The translations under genes were made by a program, and so were the position numbers. A DNA stretch of 64,000 nucleotides, taken from assembly GCF_900105415.1 (NCBI RefSeq), contig NZ_FNSM01000001.1:5729501-5793500 (forward strand), in the 5' to 3' direction. A model generated the notes under the pieces. It worked only from the letters and a program-made list of their open reading frames with translations. It was not told the DNA's origin and did not search any database. Source of the stretch: Streptomyces sp. TLI_105 (lineage in GTDB: Bacteria > Actinomycetota > Actinomycetes > Streptomycetales > Streptomycetaceae). Shown in pieces: positions 26,272 to 34,806 of the stretch (positions are counted from its first letter, which is position 1; each line of letters starts with the position of its first letter).

Positions 26272-26308
26272 TGCGGATGCGCGGTGCGGCAGGTGCGCGC
26301 GGTGGTTC

Positions 26309-26710
26309 TTAGTACCAGCCGTTGGCCTGCCAGAACGCCCAGGCGGCGTTCGGGGAGCCGTAGCGCTCATTCATGTAGTTCAGGCCCCACTTGATCTGGG
26401 TGGCCGGGTTCGTCTTCCAGTCGGAGCCGGCCGAGGCCATCTTCGAGGCCGGCAGGGCCTGGACCAGGCCGTAGGCGCCACTGGACGAGTTGGTCGCGGT
26501 GTGGTTCCAGTGCGACTCGTGCTCGACGATCTTGCTGAACGAGGCGTACTGCGAGGCGGGGACGATGTGACGAGCGAGCTCCTGCGGGCTGTCGGCCGAG
26601 GCCGAGCCCGTCGTGCCCAGCACCGCACCCGACGCACCCAGCAGCACGGCTGCGGAGACGGCGATCTTCTTGTTGCGGGCAGAGACACGAGTGGTGAGCG
26701 AGCGGATCAA
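26309..26710 (-). CDS. Secreted lytic-transglycosylase-like (SLT) protein
   Basis: A 133-residue exported muralytic enzyme. The signal peptide (AVSAAVLLGASGAVLGTTGS, cleavage after ASA) precedes an 85-residue lysozyme-like domain: IVEHESHWNHTATNSSSGAY (catalytic Glu), GLVQALPASKMASAG, and the closing YMNERYGSPNAAWAFW. Similar small proteins act in cell-wall turnover and spore germination. The start is TTG 26710 because no ATG or GTG is available before the signal peptide. The 286-base upstream leader is long and gene-free; such genes in Streptomyces can carry a c-di-AMP riboswitch, but I could not match its core here. Confidence 0.85.
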   Translation of the reverse strand: MIRSLTTRVSARNKKIAVSAAVLLGASGAVLGTTGSASADSPQELARHIVPASQYASFSKIVEHESHWNHTATNSSSGAYGLVQALPASKMASAGSDWKTNPATQIKWGLNYMNERYGSPNAAWAFWQANGWY

Positions 26711-26996
26711 GGTATCGACCTAACGTCGGGAACAAGGGCCGCGCCAGGCGTTTTCGGCAAGCCGGAACCAGAGCCCGGGGGGCCCGGGGACTGGGGGGAA
26801 CCGGCCGTCCGTGGCGCTGCGATGAGCACCGGCTGCCTGGCGACGTCCACCAGAGAAGCAGGGCCGGAACCCCGATGCAACGACCCCCTGTACGAGGAAG
26901 GATCGGACCCGGAGGACCTCCGGAGGCAGGTGGGCGCGTCGCGTTTCCGCAGGTCATGGACTGATGTGGGGTGGTTTGGGTGGGTCTGCCGGTCTA

Positions 26997-27863
26997 CTAT
27001 TCCGGCTCGTACGTGACGTAGGTCCTGTGGGGCGCCTCACCCGGGGAGGGCTCTTCCGGCGCCTCGAATGTGACCTGGGCCTCGAAGTTCGCCCGCCGCG
27101 TGGCCCGCCGCAGCGCCCTCAGGAGCGCGCCACCGACCGCGAGGGTCAGGACGACGGTGAGAGCGGCCCGGCCGAGGTCCCAGCCGAGGGAGGTGGCGAG
27201 GACGTAGGCGAGGAAGCGGACCAGGTTCTCGTGGAGCGGGGCGCCCGGCTCGAAGGAGATCCCGCTGCTCAGGCCCTGGAGCAGGACCCAGCCCTGCAGA
27301 TTCATGACCGTGCCGTACGCGAACGCCGCCACGAACCCGTACGCGGACAGCATCAGCAGCTCGGCCCGGCCCCGCAGCCCGTCCGGGCCCGGCAGCAGCC
27401 CCGCGCCCATCGTGAACCAGCCCATCGACAGCATCTGGAACGGCATCCAGGGGCCCACCCCACCCGTGAGCAGCGCCGACGCGAACATCGTCACCGCCCC
27501 CAGGACGAAGCCGAAGCCCGGCCCGAGGACCCGGCCGCTCAGCACCATCAGGAAGAACATCGGCTCCAGACCGGCCGTCCCCGCCCCCAGGGGCCGCAGT
27601 GCCGCGCCGACGGCGGCCAGCACGCCCAGCATCGCCACCGCCTTCGCGTCCATCCCGCAGTCCGCGATCGTCGCCACCACCACCGCGACCAGCAGCGGCA
27701 ACAGCGCCGCGAACAGCCACGGCGCGTCCCCGGCGTGCGAGGTCACGGCGGAACCGGCGTCCGCGAAGAGAGGCCAACAGAAGGCGAGGACCCCCACGAG
27801 GGAGACGAGAACCAGCGCCGCGACGGAGCGGGGGCCCAGACGGACCGGGCGGGTCGTCCTCAC
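26997..27863 (-). CDS. ECF transporter S component (substrate-binding membrane subunit), likely for cobalamin
   Basis: A 288-residue membrane protein with about six to seven helices (ALVLVSLVGVLAFCWPLF; LLPLLVAVVVATIADCGM; VLGAVTMFASALLTGG). It is the S component that determines the substrate of an energy-coupling-factor importer. The GTG at 27863 overlaps the stop of the ATPase gene (GTGA), so it is the last gene of the five-gene operon. A cobalamin riboswitch at the operon head suggests vitamin B12 or a precursor as substrate; the sequence alone does not prove it. A 50-residue cytoplasmic tail (EAPEEPSPGEAPHRT) follows the last helix. Confidence 0.85.
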   Translation of the reverse strand: MRTTRPVRLGPRSVAALVLVSLVGVLAFCWPLFADAGSAVTSHAGDAPWLFAALLPLLVAVVVATIADCGMDAKAVAMLGVLAAVGAALRPLGAGTAGLEPMFFLMVLSGRVLGPGFGFVLGAVTMFASALLTGGVGPWMPFQMLSMGWFTMGAGLLPGPDGLRGRAELLMLSAYGFVAAFAYGTVMNLQGWVLLQGLSSGISFEPGAPLHENLVRFLAYVLATSLGWDLGRAALTVVLTLAVGGALLRALRRATRRANFEAQVTFEAPEEPSPGEAPHRTYVTYEPE

Positions 27864-29629
27864 AGCGCCGCCTCCACCTGCTCGACCGTGAGCCACGGCT
27901 GCGGCGCCAGGATCTTCGCCACCTGCGGCGAGAACGCCGGCGAGGACACCACGACCTCGGCCGTCGGGCCGTCCGCGACCACCTCGCCGTCCGCGACGAT
28001 CACCACCCGGTGCGCCAGCTCCGCGGCCAGCTCCACATCGTGCGTGGCCAGCACGATCGCGTGCCCCTCCGCCGCGAGCTTCCGCAGATGGGCCACCAGG
28101 CGGGCCTTGGCCGCGTAGTCCAGGCCGCGCGTCGGCTCGTCGAGCAGGAGCAGCGGCGGGCGGCCGGTCAGGACCACGGCCAGCGCGAGCGCGAGCCGCT
28201 GGCCCTCGGACAGGTCGCGGGGGTGCGTGTCGTCCGCCACCCCCGGCAGCAGCTCCTCCACCAGCGCCCGGCAGGTCCCGGGCGTCGCGCCCGCGTCCGC
28301 GTCGGCCGCCGCGCACTCGCCGGCGACCGTGTCCGCGTACAGCAGGTCCCGCGGCTCCTGCGGAACCAGGCCGACCTGGCGGATCAGGTCGCGGGGGTCG
28401 GTGGCGTGCGGGGCGCGCCCGGCGACCCGGACGCTGCCGCGCGTCGGCTCGATCATGCCGACGAGCGTGGAGAGCAGGGTGGATTTGCCGGCGCCGTTGC
28501 GGCCCATGAGCGCGATGGTCTCGCCGGGGGTGACGGTCAGGTCGATCCGGCGGAGGGCTTCGACGCGGCCGCGGCGGACGGCGAGGCCTTCGACGAGGAC
28601 CAGGGGGGTGGTGGGGGCGGGGCCGGTGGGGTGGGTGCGGCGCCGCTTGAAGGGGTTGATTCCCCCGCCCCTCCCCCTACGCCTGGCGGCGTGGGGGGAC
28701 CCCCACTTCCCGTCACCGGGACTCCGCCCCGGACCCCGGTTCTCAAGCGCCGGACGGGCTGAAAGATCCGGCCCCGCCGGCGTTCGAGGCGCGGGGGGCT
28801 GGGGGAGAAGCCCCGCAGGGTCCCGCCCCTCCAACCTCGCCTTCAGTTCTCCCGCCCGTCGCCTCGCGTCCCGCACCGTCAGCGGCAGCGGGTCCCAGCC
28901 CGCCAGGCGGCCCAGGGACACCACCGGCGGGTGCACCGGGGAGATCGCCATCATCTCGGCCGGGGGGCCCATCACGGCCTCCGGCAGGAGGAGGACCTGG
29001 TCCGCGTACTGGACGACGCGCTCCAGGCGGTGCTCGGCGAGGAGGACCGTCGTGCCCAGGTCGTGGACGAGGCGCTGGAGGACCGCGAGGACGTCCTCCG
29101 CCGCCGAGGGATCGAGCGCGGAGGTCGGTTCGTCGAGGACGAGGACCTTGGGGTGCGGGGTCAGGACGGAGCCGATCGCGACCCGCTGGCGCTGGCCGCC
29201 GGAGAGCGTGGCGATCGGGCGGTCGCGCAGTGCGGCGAGGCCCAGGAGGTCGAGGGTCTCCTCGACGCGGCGCCGCATGACGCCGGGCGCGAGCCCCAGG
29301 GACTCCATGCCGTAGGCGAGCTCGTCCTCGACCGTGTCGGTGACGAAGTGCGCGGACGGGTCCTGCCCCACCGTGCCCACCAGGTCGGCGAGCTCGCGCG
29401 GCGGATGCGTGCGGGTGTCGCGGCCGTCGACCGTCACCCGCCCGGTCAGGGTGCCGCCCGTGAAGTGGGGGACGAGGCCCGAGACCGCGCCGAGGAGGGT
29501 CGATTTGCCCACGCCGGACGGGCCCACGAGGAGGACCAGCTCGCCCTCGGGAACGGTGAGGTCCACGTTCCGCAAGGTCGGCTCGGCGTCCTCCTCGTAC
29601 CTCACCGAGACGTTCTCGAAGCGGATCAC
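27860..29629 (-). CDS. ECF transporter ATPase, fused A and A' subunits
   Basis: A 589-residue fusion of two ABC ATPases. First domain: Walker A GPSGVGKSTLL, signature LSGGQRQRVAIGS, Walker B VLVLDEPTSALD, H-loop AEHRLE. Second domain: Walker A GRNGAGKSTLL, degenerate signature LSEGQRLALALAV, Walker B LLLLDEPTRGLD, H-loop ATHDVE. They are joined by a linker at about residues 275-335 that is low-complexity and encoded partly by a Streptomyces-type intergenic repeat. It powers the T/S membrane pair. GTG 29629 overlaps the stop of the T-component gene and is preceded by AAGGAG (29635-29640). Confidence 0.92.
   Translation of the reverse strand: MIRFENVSVRYEEDAEPTLRNVDLTVPEGELVLLVGPSGVGKSTLLGAVSGLVPHFTGGTLTGRVTVDGRDTRTHPPRELADLVGTVGQDPSAHFVTDTVEDELAYGMESLGLAPGVMRRRVEETLDLLGLAALRDRPIATLSGGQRQRVAIGSVLTPHPKVLVLDEPTSALDPSAAEDVLAVLQRLVHDLGTTVLLAEHRLERVVQYADQVLLLPEAVMGPPAEMMAISPVHPPVVSLGRLAGWDPLPLTVRDARRRAGELKARLEGRDPAGLLPQPPAPRTPAGPDLSARPALENRGPGRSPGDGKWGSPHAARRRGRGGGINPFKRRRTHPTGPAPTTPLVLVEGLAVRRGRVEALRRIDLTVTPGETIALMGRNGAGKSTLLSTLVGMIEPTRGSVRVAGRAPHATDPRDLIRQVGLVPQEPRDLLYADTVAGECAAADADAGATPGTCRALVEELLPGVADDTHPRDLSEGQRLALALAVVLTGRPPLLLLDEPTRGLDYAAKARLVAHLRKLAAEGHAIVLATHDVELAAELAHRVVIVADGEVVADGPTAEVVVSSPAFSPQVAKILAPQPWLTVEQVEAAL
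28655..28830 (-). repeat. Streptomyces-type palindromic repeat inside the ECF ATPase linker
   Basis: CTCAAGCGCCGGACGGGC (28742-28759) and GCCCCGCCGGCGTTCGAG (28771-28788) form an imperfect inverted repeat, with GGGGGACCCCCAC- and CTGGGGGAGAAGCCCC-type hairpins beside it. This arrangement is familiar from intergenic repeats of Streptomyces. Here it is read through in frame between two ABC domains. Confidence 0.6.
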
Positions 29630-30768
29630 GCGATCTCCTTGGGTTTCGGCGCCACGAACGCCGGGATCAGGCCCACCAGGACCGACACCGCCGGCCACAG
29701 CGGCAGCTCCGGCGCCTCCAGGGGGACGACCCCGGGGTGCAGCGCCTCGGGGGCGTAGGCGTTCGCCCGGATCATCAGGACGGCGACCGCCGCCCCGGAG
29801 CCCGCGACCAGCCAGGCCCGCGCGCCCCAGCGATCGGGCCGGTAGCGCGTACGGACGGTCCGGCGGCCGCCGAGCCGGAGCCCGGCCGTCGCGGCGAGGA
29901 GCCCGGCGCCGAGCAGCGGCAGCCCGTACCCCGCGCCCTCCGCCGCGAGCAGCCCGTACGAGCCGGCGCACACGCCGAGGAGCCCGCCCAGGGTCAGGAC
30001 GTTCGTGGTGCGCCGCACCGCCGGCGGGACCTGCGCCGTCCGCCCGTACCCGCGCGCGTCCATCGACGCGGCGACCGCGATCGACCGCTCGAGCGCGCCC
30101 TCCAGGACCGGCAGGCCGATCTGGAGCACCGCCCGCACCCCGCCCGTGGGCCGGCCCCGCAGCCGACGGGCGGTCCGCAGCCGGGCCACGTCGGCGACCA
30201 TGTTCGGCGCGAAGGTCATCGCCACGACGACGGCGACCCCGGCCTCGTACAGCGCCCCCGGCAGCGACTTCAGCAGCCGCGCCGGGTTGGCGAGCGCGTT
30301 CGCGGCGCCCACGCAGATCAGCAGGGTCGCCAGCTTGGCGCCGTCGTACAGCGCGAACACCAGCTGCTCGGCCGTCACCCGGCCCCCGATCCGTACCCCC
30401 TGGGCCCAGTCGGGCAGCGGCACCTCGGGCAGCGTGAACAGCGCGTGCGTACCGGGGACGGGCGAGCCGAGCAGCAGCGAGAACACCACCCGCAGGGCCA
30501 CGACGAACAGGCCGAGCTTCACGAACGCGCCGTACGAACGGGCCCAGGGCGCGTCCGTGCGCCGGGCCGCGACGACGTACCCGGCGACCCCGACGAGCAG
30601 CCCGAGCAGCAGCGGGTTCGTGGTCCGGGAGGCGGCGACGGCCAGGCCGAGCGCCCACAGCCACCACGCGCCCGCGTGCAGGGCGTTGGCGCGGCTCGCC
30701 TCGGGGGCCGTGAGCACGGAGGCCGTGGACACCCGGAGGCCACGGAGGACGCTACGGGCCGCACTCAT
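29626..30768 (-). CDS. ECF transporter T component (EcfT/CbiQ type)
   Basis: A 380-residue membrane scaffold that couples ATPase motion to the S component. Membrane helices occur at about 28-80, 85-105, 150-170, 190-210 and in the C-terminal third. The cytoplasmic coupling region contains the family's two short Ala-Arg-Gly motifs, seen as MDARGYGRT and the LRTARRLRGRP region. ATG 30768 overlaps the stop of the upstream secreted-protein gene (ATGA). Its own stop overlaps the ATPase start. The C-terminal extension with extra hydrophobic segments makes it longer than a typical 260-residue EcfT. Confidence 0.9.
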   Translation of the reverse strand: MSAARSVLRGLRVSTASVLTAPEASRANALHAGAWWLWALGLAVAASRTTNPLLLGLLVGVAGYVVAARRTDAPWARSYGAFVKLGLFVVALRVVFSLLLGSPVPGTHALFTLPEVPLPDWAQGVRIGGRVTAEQLVFALYDGAKLATLLICVGAANALANPARLLKSLPGALYEAGVAVVVAMTFAPNMVADVARLRTARRLRGRPTGGVRAVLQIGLPVLEGALERSIAVAASMDARGYGRTAQVPPAVRRTTNVLTLGGLLGVCAGSYGLLAAEGAGYGLPLLGAGLLAATAGLRLGGRRTVRTRYRPDRWGARAWLVAGSGAAVAVLMIRANAYAPEALHPGVVPLEAPELPLWPAVSVLVGLIPAFVAPKPKEIA

Positions 30769-31508
30769 GCGCGCCGGCGGGCCTTCCAGATCGCCGCCCC
30801 GCCGAGGGCCAGGACGGCCGCCCCGCCGACGAGCACACCGAAGGACGGGCCGCCGCCCGAACCCTCCGAAGCCGCCGGAGCGGCGGACGCCGGGGTCTTC
30901 CCCGTGACCTGCTCGCCGCAGCCGTGCGCCGGGTAGCCCGCGATCCCGCACAGCATGGCCGAGCTGTCGTACCGCAGCGGCTTCGCCACCGCGGCCAGCG
31001 CCTCCGCGCCCGTCGCGTCCTCGCGGACCTCCGCGCAGCCGACCTTGATCAGCTTCTTCGGCGGGGCCTCCCCGGGCGGCGCGTCCGCGGGGCCGCCGAA
31101 GTCGACGACGACCGCGATCCGCTTGGTGCCGTCCTTCTTCTCCACGTCCCCGCAGATCCCCGGGAAGTCGGGGGCGACGGAGGGCAGGGAGGTGTCGTCC
31201 GTGCCGTTGCTGATCGCGAAGCGGAAGCCGAGGGCGTCGCCGTCGGCGGGCCGGGCGGTCGCCGGGCCCTGCGTGGCGTACGTCCACGGCTTCCCGCCGT
31301 CGCTCTCCCAGAACGACCAGTAGCGGTAACCGGCCGCCTGCGCCGGGGCCGCCGCGACCGCGGTCAGGACGAGCAGCGCCCCGGCCACGGCGCCCGCGAC
31401 CTTCATCCCGGCGATCTTGATTCCCGCGATCCGCGTCCTCGCGATCCGCGTTCCCGCGATCCGCGCCCCCGTGACCTTCGCTCCGGAGACCCTCGCTCCG
31501 GCGGTCAC
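30765..31508 (-). CDS. SCO2322-family exported protein, likely B12-capture partner (transcobalamin beta-domain-like)
   Basis: A 247-residue exported protein. Start GTG 31508, overlapping the stop of the barrel protein gene. An odd N-terminus of repeating TRIAGTRIAR/IKIAGMKVAG units leads into the signal sequence (ALLVLTAVAAAPAQA). The mature part starts GYRYWSFWESDGGKPWTYAT and PADGDALGFRFAIS, a W-Y-G-D pattern resembling DUF4430, the beta domain of transcobalamin and intrinsic factor. Two cysteine pairs (ICG, GCAE; LCG, GCGE) may be disulfides. It ends with a membrane helix (GVLVGGAAVLALGGAAIW) and KARRRA. Recognised as the SCO2322 family; the B12 role is inferred from the riboswitch and operon. 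Confidence 0.82.
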   Translation of the reverse strand: MTAGARVSGAKVTGARIAGTRIARTRIAGIKIAGMKVAGAVAGALLVLTAVAAAPAQAAGYRYWSFWESDGGKPWTYATQGPATARPADGDALGFRFAISNGTDDTSLPSVAPDFPGICGDVEKKDGTKRIAVVVDFGGPADAPPGEAPPKKLIKVGCAEVREDATGAEALAAVAKPLRYDSSAMLCGIAGYPAHGCGEQVTGKTPASAAPAASEGSGGGPSFGVLVGGAAVLALGGAAIWKARRRA

Positions 31509-32755
31509 TTCTTGCGGCCGCTCACGAGGAAGCCGACGCCGACGCCGACGAGCGTGCCGATGCCGATGATCCACCAGACGTCGAAGCCGGACCCGGCCTC
31601 GTCACTGGTGGAGGAGGCGGAGGTGTCCGGCGTCTTGGGCGCCGGACCGGTGGCGTTGAGCTGCTCGACCAGGTCCGCCGTGCCGAACTCGCGCGGGTCG
31701 GTGTCCGTCGCGCGGGCCGCCAGGATCAGCTGCGCGTAGGCGGCCGGGCCGCCTTCCTTCGCCCAGGCGGCGGAGTTCTTCTCCAGCCACGCCAGGGCCG
31801 GCTCGGTCTCCTTGGCGGCGCCGGCGGCGGCGAGCGCGACGACGGCGTCGGCGGTGTTGCCGATGTCGGGCTGCTCGGTGGTGTCGGTGGCGCCCGGCAT
31901 CGGCGGCAGGGTGAGGTGGCCGGTCTTCGCGAGCGCCTTCGACAGGTAGGAGGCGCCGTTCAGCGCGGCCCGCTCGACGGTCGGCTTCGACAGGTCGGTG
32001 CAGGTCGGCGGCTGCTCGGGGGAGGCCTTGGTGGCGACGACGCTCTTGCCGAGCCCGGCGAGGGTGGCCGCCGCGGTGGCGTCGGCGTTGGCGAGGAGCT
32101 TGCCGGTCTTGTCCGGCTGGTACGCGAACGCCCCGGCGCCCTCCTTGTCCGAGCAGGGCAGGGCGAAGGTGAGGAGCGCGTCGTACGGGGTGCGGCCCTC
32201 GGCGGAGGTGAACGAAACGGGCCGCACGCCGATCGCGGCGAGCGCGCCGACGACGACCGAGGTGGAGTTGGCGTCGCTCGCGCCGCCGACGCCGTAGCCC
32301 CAGCCGCCGTCCTTGTTCTGCACGCTCCGCAGCCAGTCGGAGCCGGCCTTGACGGCCTTGTCGATCGCCTCCGGGGCGGCGGCCTGACCGCGCACGGCGC
32401 GGAGCGCCTGGACGGCGACGGCGGTGGCGTTGGTGTCCCGCATCGTCTTCGCGTCGCAGGGCTGCGACACGTCCGCGCGGTACGAGGCGAACGAGCCGTC
32501 GGCGCACTGCTGGCCCAGGAGCCAGTCCACGGCCCGGTCGGCGGGCTGGTAGCCGGTGCCGCGCTGGGCGAGGAAGGCGAGCGACTGACGCCAGACACCG
32601 TCGTACGTCGGGTCCTTCGTGCCGTACAGGCCGGACGGGAGCGTGCCCGTGGACGGCGACGGCGACGGCGCGGCGGAGGCCGCCCCGGCTGCTGCGGTAC
32701 CGAGCACGACTGCGGCGGCGGCGAGCGCGGCGGCGCCGCGGCGGACGGTGTTCAT
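31505..32755 (-). CDS. Exported alpha/alpha-barrel protein (prenyltransferase/squalene-oxidase repeat), transcobalamin alpha-domain-like
   Basis: A 416-residue exported protein, first gene of the riboswitch operon. Signal peptide MNTVRRGAAALAAAAVVLGT to ASA. The body has repeated helical pairs with QW-type turns (LLGQQCADGSFASY; VQNKDGGWGYGVG), typical of terpene-cyclase-like alpha6/alpha6 barrels, the fold of the alpha domain of intrinsic factor and transcobalamin. The C-terminus is a membrane anchor (VWWIIGIGTLVGVGVGFLVS) with GRKK. No cyclase DxDD motif is visible, so binding rather than catalysis is likely. GGAGAGGG (32759-32768 region) precedes the ATG. Operon control by cobalamin supports B12 binding. 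Confidence 0.85.
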   Translation of the reverse strand: MNTVRRGAAALAAAAVVLGTAAAGAASAAPSPSPSTGTLPSGLYGTKDPTYDGVWRQSLAFLAQRGTGYQPADRAVDWLLGQQCADGSFASYRADVSQPCDAKTMRDTNATAVAVQALRAVRGQAAAPEAIDKAVKAGSDWLRSVQNKDGGWGYGVGGASDANSTSVVVGALAAIGVRPVSFTSAEGRTPYDALLTFALPCSDKEGAGAFAYQPDKTGKLLANADATAAATLAGLGKSVVATKASPEQPPTCTDLSKPTVERAALNGASYLSKALAKTGHLTLPPMPGATDTTEQPDIGNTADAVVALAAAGAAKETEPALAWLEKNSAAWAKEGGPAAYAQLILAARATDTDPREFGTADLVEQLNATGPAPKTPDTSASSTSDEAGSGFDVWWIIGIGTLVGVGVGFLVSGRKK

Positions 32756-32784
32756 GGGGCCCTCTCCTGCGGCCGGGCACCGGC

Positions 32785-32945
32785 ACGCCTCGGGGGCACC
32801 AGGCTCCGGCTCCGTATTCCTCGACGGTGCCGGCGGTCACGTCCCGGGCGGGGCATTCCGACTCGCCGCCCCGGTCGGGGCGGCTCACGGCTGCGGGGTC
32901 AGCGCCGGATTCCCACCGGCTTCCCCCCGTACGGGCATGATGACG
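32785..32945 (-). ncRNA. Cobalamin riboswitch
   Basis: On the minus strand the leader contains CCGGTGGGAATCCGG (32905-32919), preceded by GGGAAG. Then come CTGACCCCGCAGCCG (32888-32902) followed by TGAGC, and the B12 box GAGTCGGAATGCC (32852-32864). These are the conserved core elements of the cobalamin riboswitch in the right order. It ends shortly before the ribosome site of the gene at 32755, so it would repress the whole transport operon when cobalamin is plentiful. Outer stem ends are approximate. Confidence 0.92.
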
Positions 32946-33108
32946 ACGGGCCCACTCTACCGGCCCGTACGCCCGCCGCCCCGGGGGTGCGGGGCGCCTC
33001 ACACCGGGGCGGTAACGGGTCCGCCGACCTGCTCCCGGGGAACTGATCACTGTGCCATGCTGGCGCCGCCACGACGGCATGACGACGGTGTCTTCACGGG
33101 GGTGCGGA

Positions 33109-34797
33109 ATGCGGGCGTTGACCGAGAGCGACCCGCGGAGGATCGGTTCGTACCGGCTCCTCTACCGGCTGGGCGAGGGCGGCATGGGCCGCGTCTACCT
33201 GGGTCGCTCGCGGGGCGGCCGGACGGTCGCGCTCAAGGTGGTGCACGGCGCGCTCGCCGGCGACCCGGGCTTCCGGACGCGCTTCGCCCGCGAGGTGCGG
33301 GCCGCCCGGTCGTTACGCGGAGCCGGTACGGTCCCGGTCCTCGACGCCGACCCGGACGCGGAGGTGCCCTGGCTGGCCACCGCGTACGTGCCGGGTCCCG
33401 CGCTCTCCGAGGCGGTCCTGGCGCACGGACCGCTCCCCGCACCGGCCCTCTGGCGGCTGCTCTCCGGCCTCGCGCACGCCCTCGACGGCGTGCACCGGGC
33501 GGGCCTCGTGCACCGGGACGTCAAACCGTCCAACGTGCTCCTCTCGTCGTCCGGCCCGCTCCTCATCGACTTCGGCATCGCACGCTCCGCCGACGAGACG
33601 GCCCTGACGGGGACGGGCCTGGTCGTCGGCTCGCCCGGCTTCATGTCGCCGGAGCAGGCGGAGGGACGGACGGTCGGGCCCGCGGCGGACCTCTTCTCGC
33701 TCGGCGCGGTGCTGGCCTTCGCGGCGACCGGGCGCGGGCCCTTCGGCGGCGGCTCGGTGGCGGAGCTGCTGTACCGGCTCGTCCACCACGAGCCCGACCT
33801 CGCCGGGGTCGAGGGGCCGTTCGGGGAGCTCGTACGGGGCTGCCTGGCCAAACGGCCGGAGGACCGGCCGCCGGTGGCCGAGCTCGCCGAGGCCGCGGAC
33901 GCCCACCGGGAGGAGTCGGGGAGCTGGCTGCCGGCCCCCGTGGTCGCGGCGATCGCGCAGAAGGCGGAGGAACTGCTCAACGCGGAGACGGAGTTCGAGC
34001 CGGAGCCGGAGCCCCGGCCGGTCGCGGCGGAGACCGCCGCCGGGGCGGGGCCTGCCGCCGTCACCGTCGCCCTGCCGCCCACCGCGCCGCCCCGGACGGC
34101 CGTCCTGCCCGCGCAGGAGCCCACGGAGAGGCCCGCGCAGGAGCCCACGGAGAGGCCCGCCCAGGAGCCCGCCCCGCGACCGACCGCCCGGCCGTCCGTG
34201 CCCGCGCCCGCCCGGCCCTCCGCCGCACCCCACAGCCGCGCCGCCGCCCGGGGGCCGGCCGCCGAGTCGAGGGCCCGCGCCCGCTCGACGGGGGTGCCGA
34301 CCGCGCGGGAGCGCGCCGTACGGGCGCTGACCACGGGTCTCGGGAAGCCCCTGTTCGGGTTGTTCTACCTGGTGCCGATGGTGGCCTTCCTCGTGGGCGG
34401 GGTCGACCTCCTGAGCCGGGCGGAGGCGTACCCCTCGCTCTCCGACCAGGCGCAAGGTCCCTACCAGTGGGCGATGAACGACTGGTGGCGCCTCCCCGCC
34501 ACACTGCTCCTGATCGCCGCGATGGTGAGCCTCCACGGCTACCGGGGGCGGCTGCTCACGGTCCGGCCGGGCCGGGTCCGGCTGTGGTCGGCCGGGGTCG
34601 CCGTTTATTGGGTCGCGCTGATCGCCGTACTGACCCTGCACCTCCTCTGGTTCCTGTTCGTCCACAACGGCTTCGACTCCTACGAGCACGGCGGGCAGCA
34701 CTGGCTGTGGTGGGTGGCGATCCCGGTGATGGTGCTCGGCGGCGGTGTCTCCCCGCTGGTCCTGGTCATGTCCCTCGTCCGCCTGTTCAAGGCCTGA
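33109..34797 (+). CDS. Membrane serine/threonine protein kinase
   Basis: A 562-residue Hanks-type kinase. Glycine loop LGEGGMGRVYLGRS, catalytic Lys in TVALKVV, HRDVKPSNVLLS (catalytic loop), IDFGIARS (DFG) and GFMSPEQAEG (activation segment end). The kinase domain occupies about 10-265. A Pro/Ala/Glu linker follows (with AQEPTERP repeated three times). The C-terminal 160 residues carry four hydrophobic segments (LFGLFYLVPMVAFLVGGVD; LLLIAAMVSLHG; VYWVALIAVLTLHLLW; IPVMVLGGGVSPLVLVMSL). There is no PASTA sensor. ATG 33109 is preferred over upstream starts because of GGGGGTGCGGA. Target unknown. Confidence 0.9.
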   Translation: MRALTESDPRRIGSYRLLYRLGEGGMGRVYLGRSRGGRTVALKVVHGALAGDPGFRTRFAREVRAARSLRGAGTVPVLDADPDAEVPWLATAYVPGPALSEAVLAHGPLPAPALWRLLSGLAHALDGVHRAGLVHRDVKPSNVLLSSSGPLLIDFGIARSADETALTGTGLVVGSPGFMSPEQAEGRTVGPAADLFSLGAVLAFAATGRGPFGGGSVAELLYRLVHHEPDLAGVEGPFGELVRGCLAKRPEDRPPVAELAEAADAHREESGSWLPAPVVAAIAQKAEELLNAETEFEPEPEPRPVAAETAAGAGPAAVTVALPPTAPPRTAVLPAQEPTERPAQEPTERPAQEPAPRPTARPSVPAPARPSAAPHSRAAARGPAAESRARARSTGVPTARERAVRALTTGLGKPLFGLFYLVPMVAFLVGGVDLLSRAEAYPSLSDQAQGPYQWAMNDWWRLPATLLLIAAMVSLHGYRGRLLTVRPGRVRLWSAGVAVYWVALIAVLTLHLLWFLFVHNGFDSYEHGGQHWLWWVAIPVMVLGGGVSPLVLVMSLVRLFKA

Positions 34798-34806
34798 GGC
34801 AGGCCC

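Noticed and set aside
26711..26996. Possible c-di-AMP (ydaO-type) riboswitch upstream of the transglycosylase gene
   Set aside because: The gene type and 286-base leader fit, but I could not find the conserved GCCGGG-GACCC and CTAACCTCG-type core elements on the minus strand.
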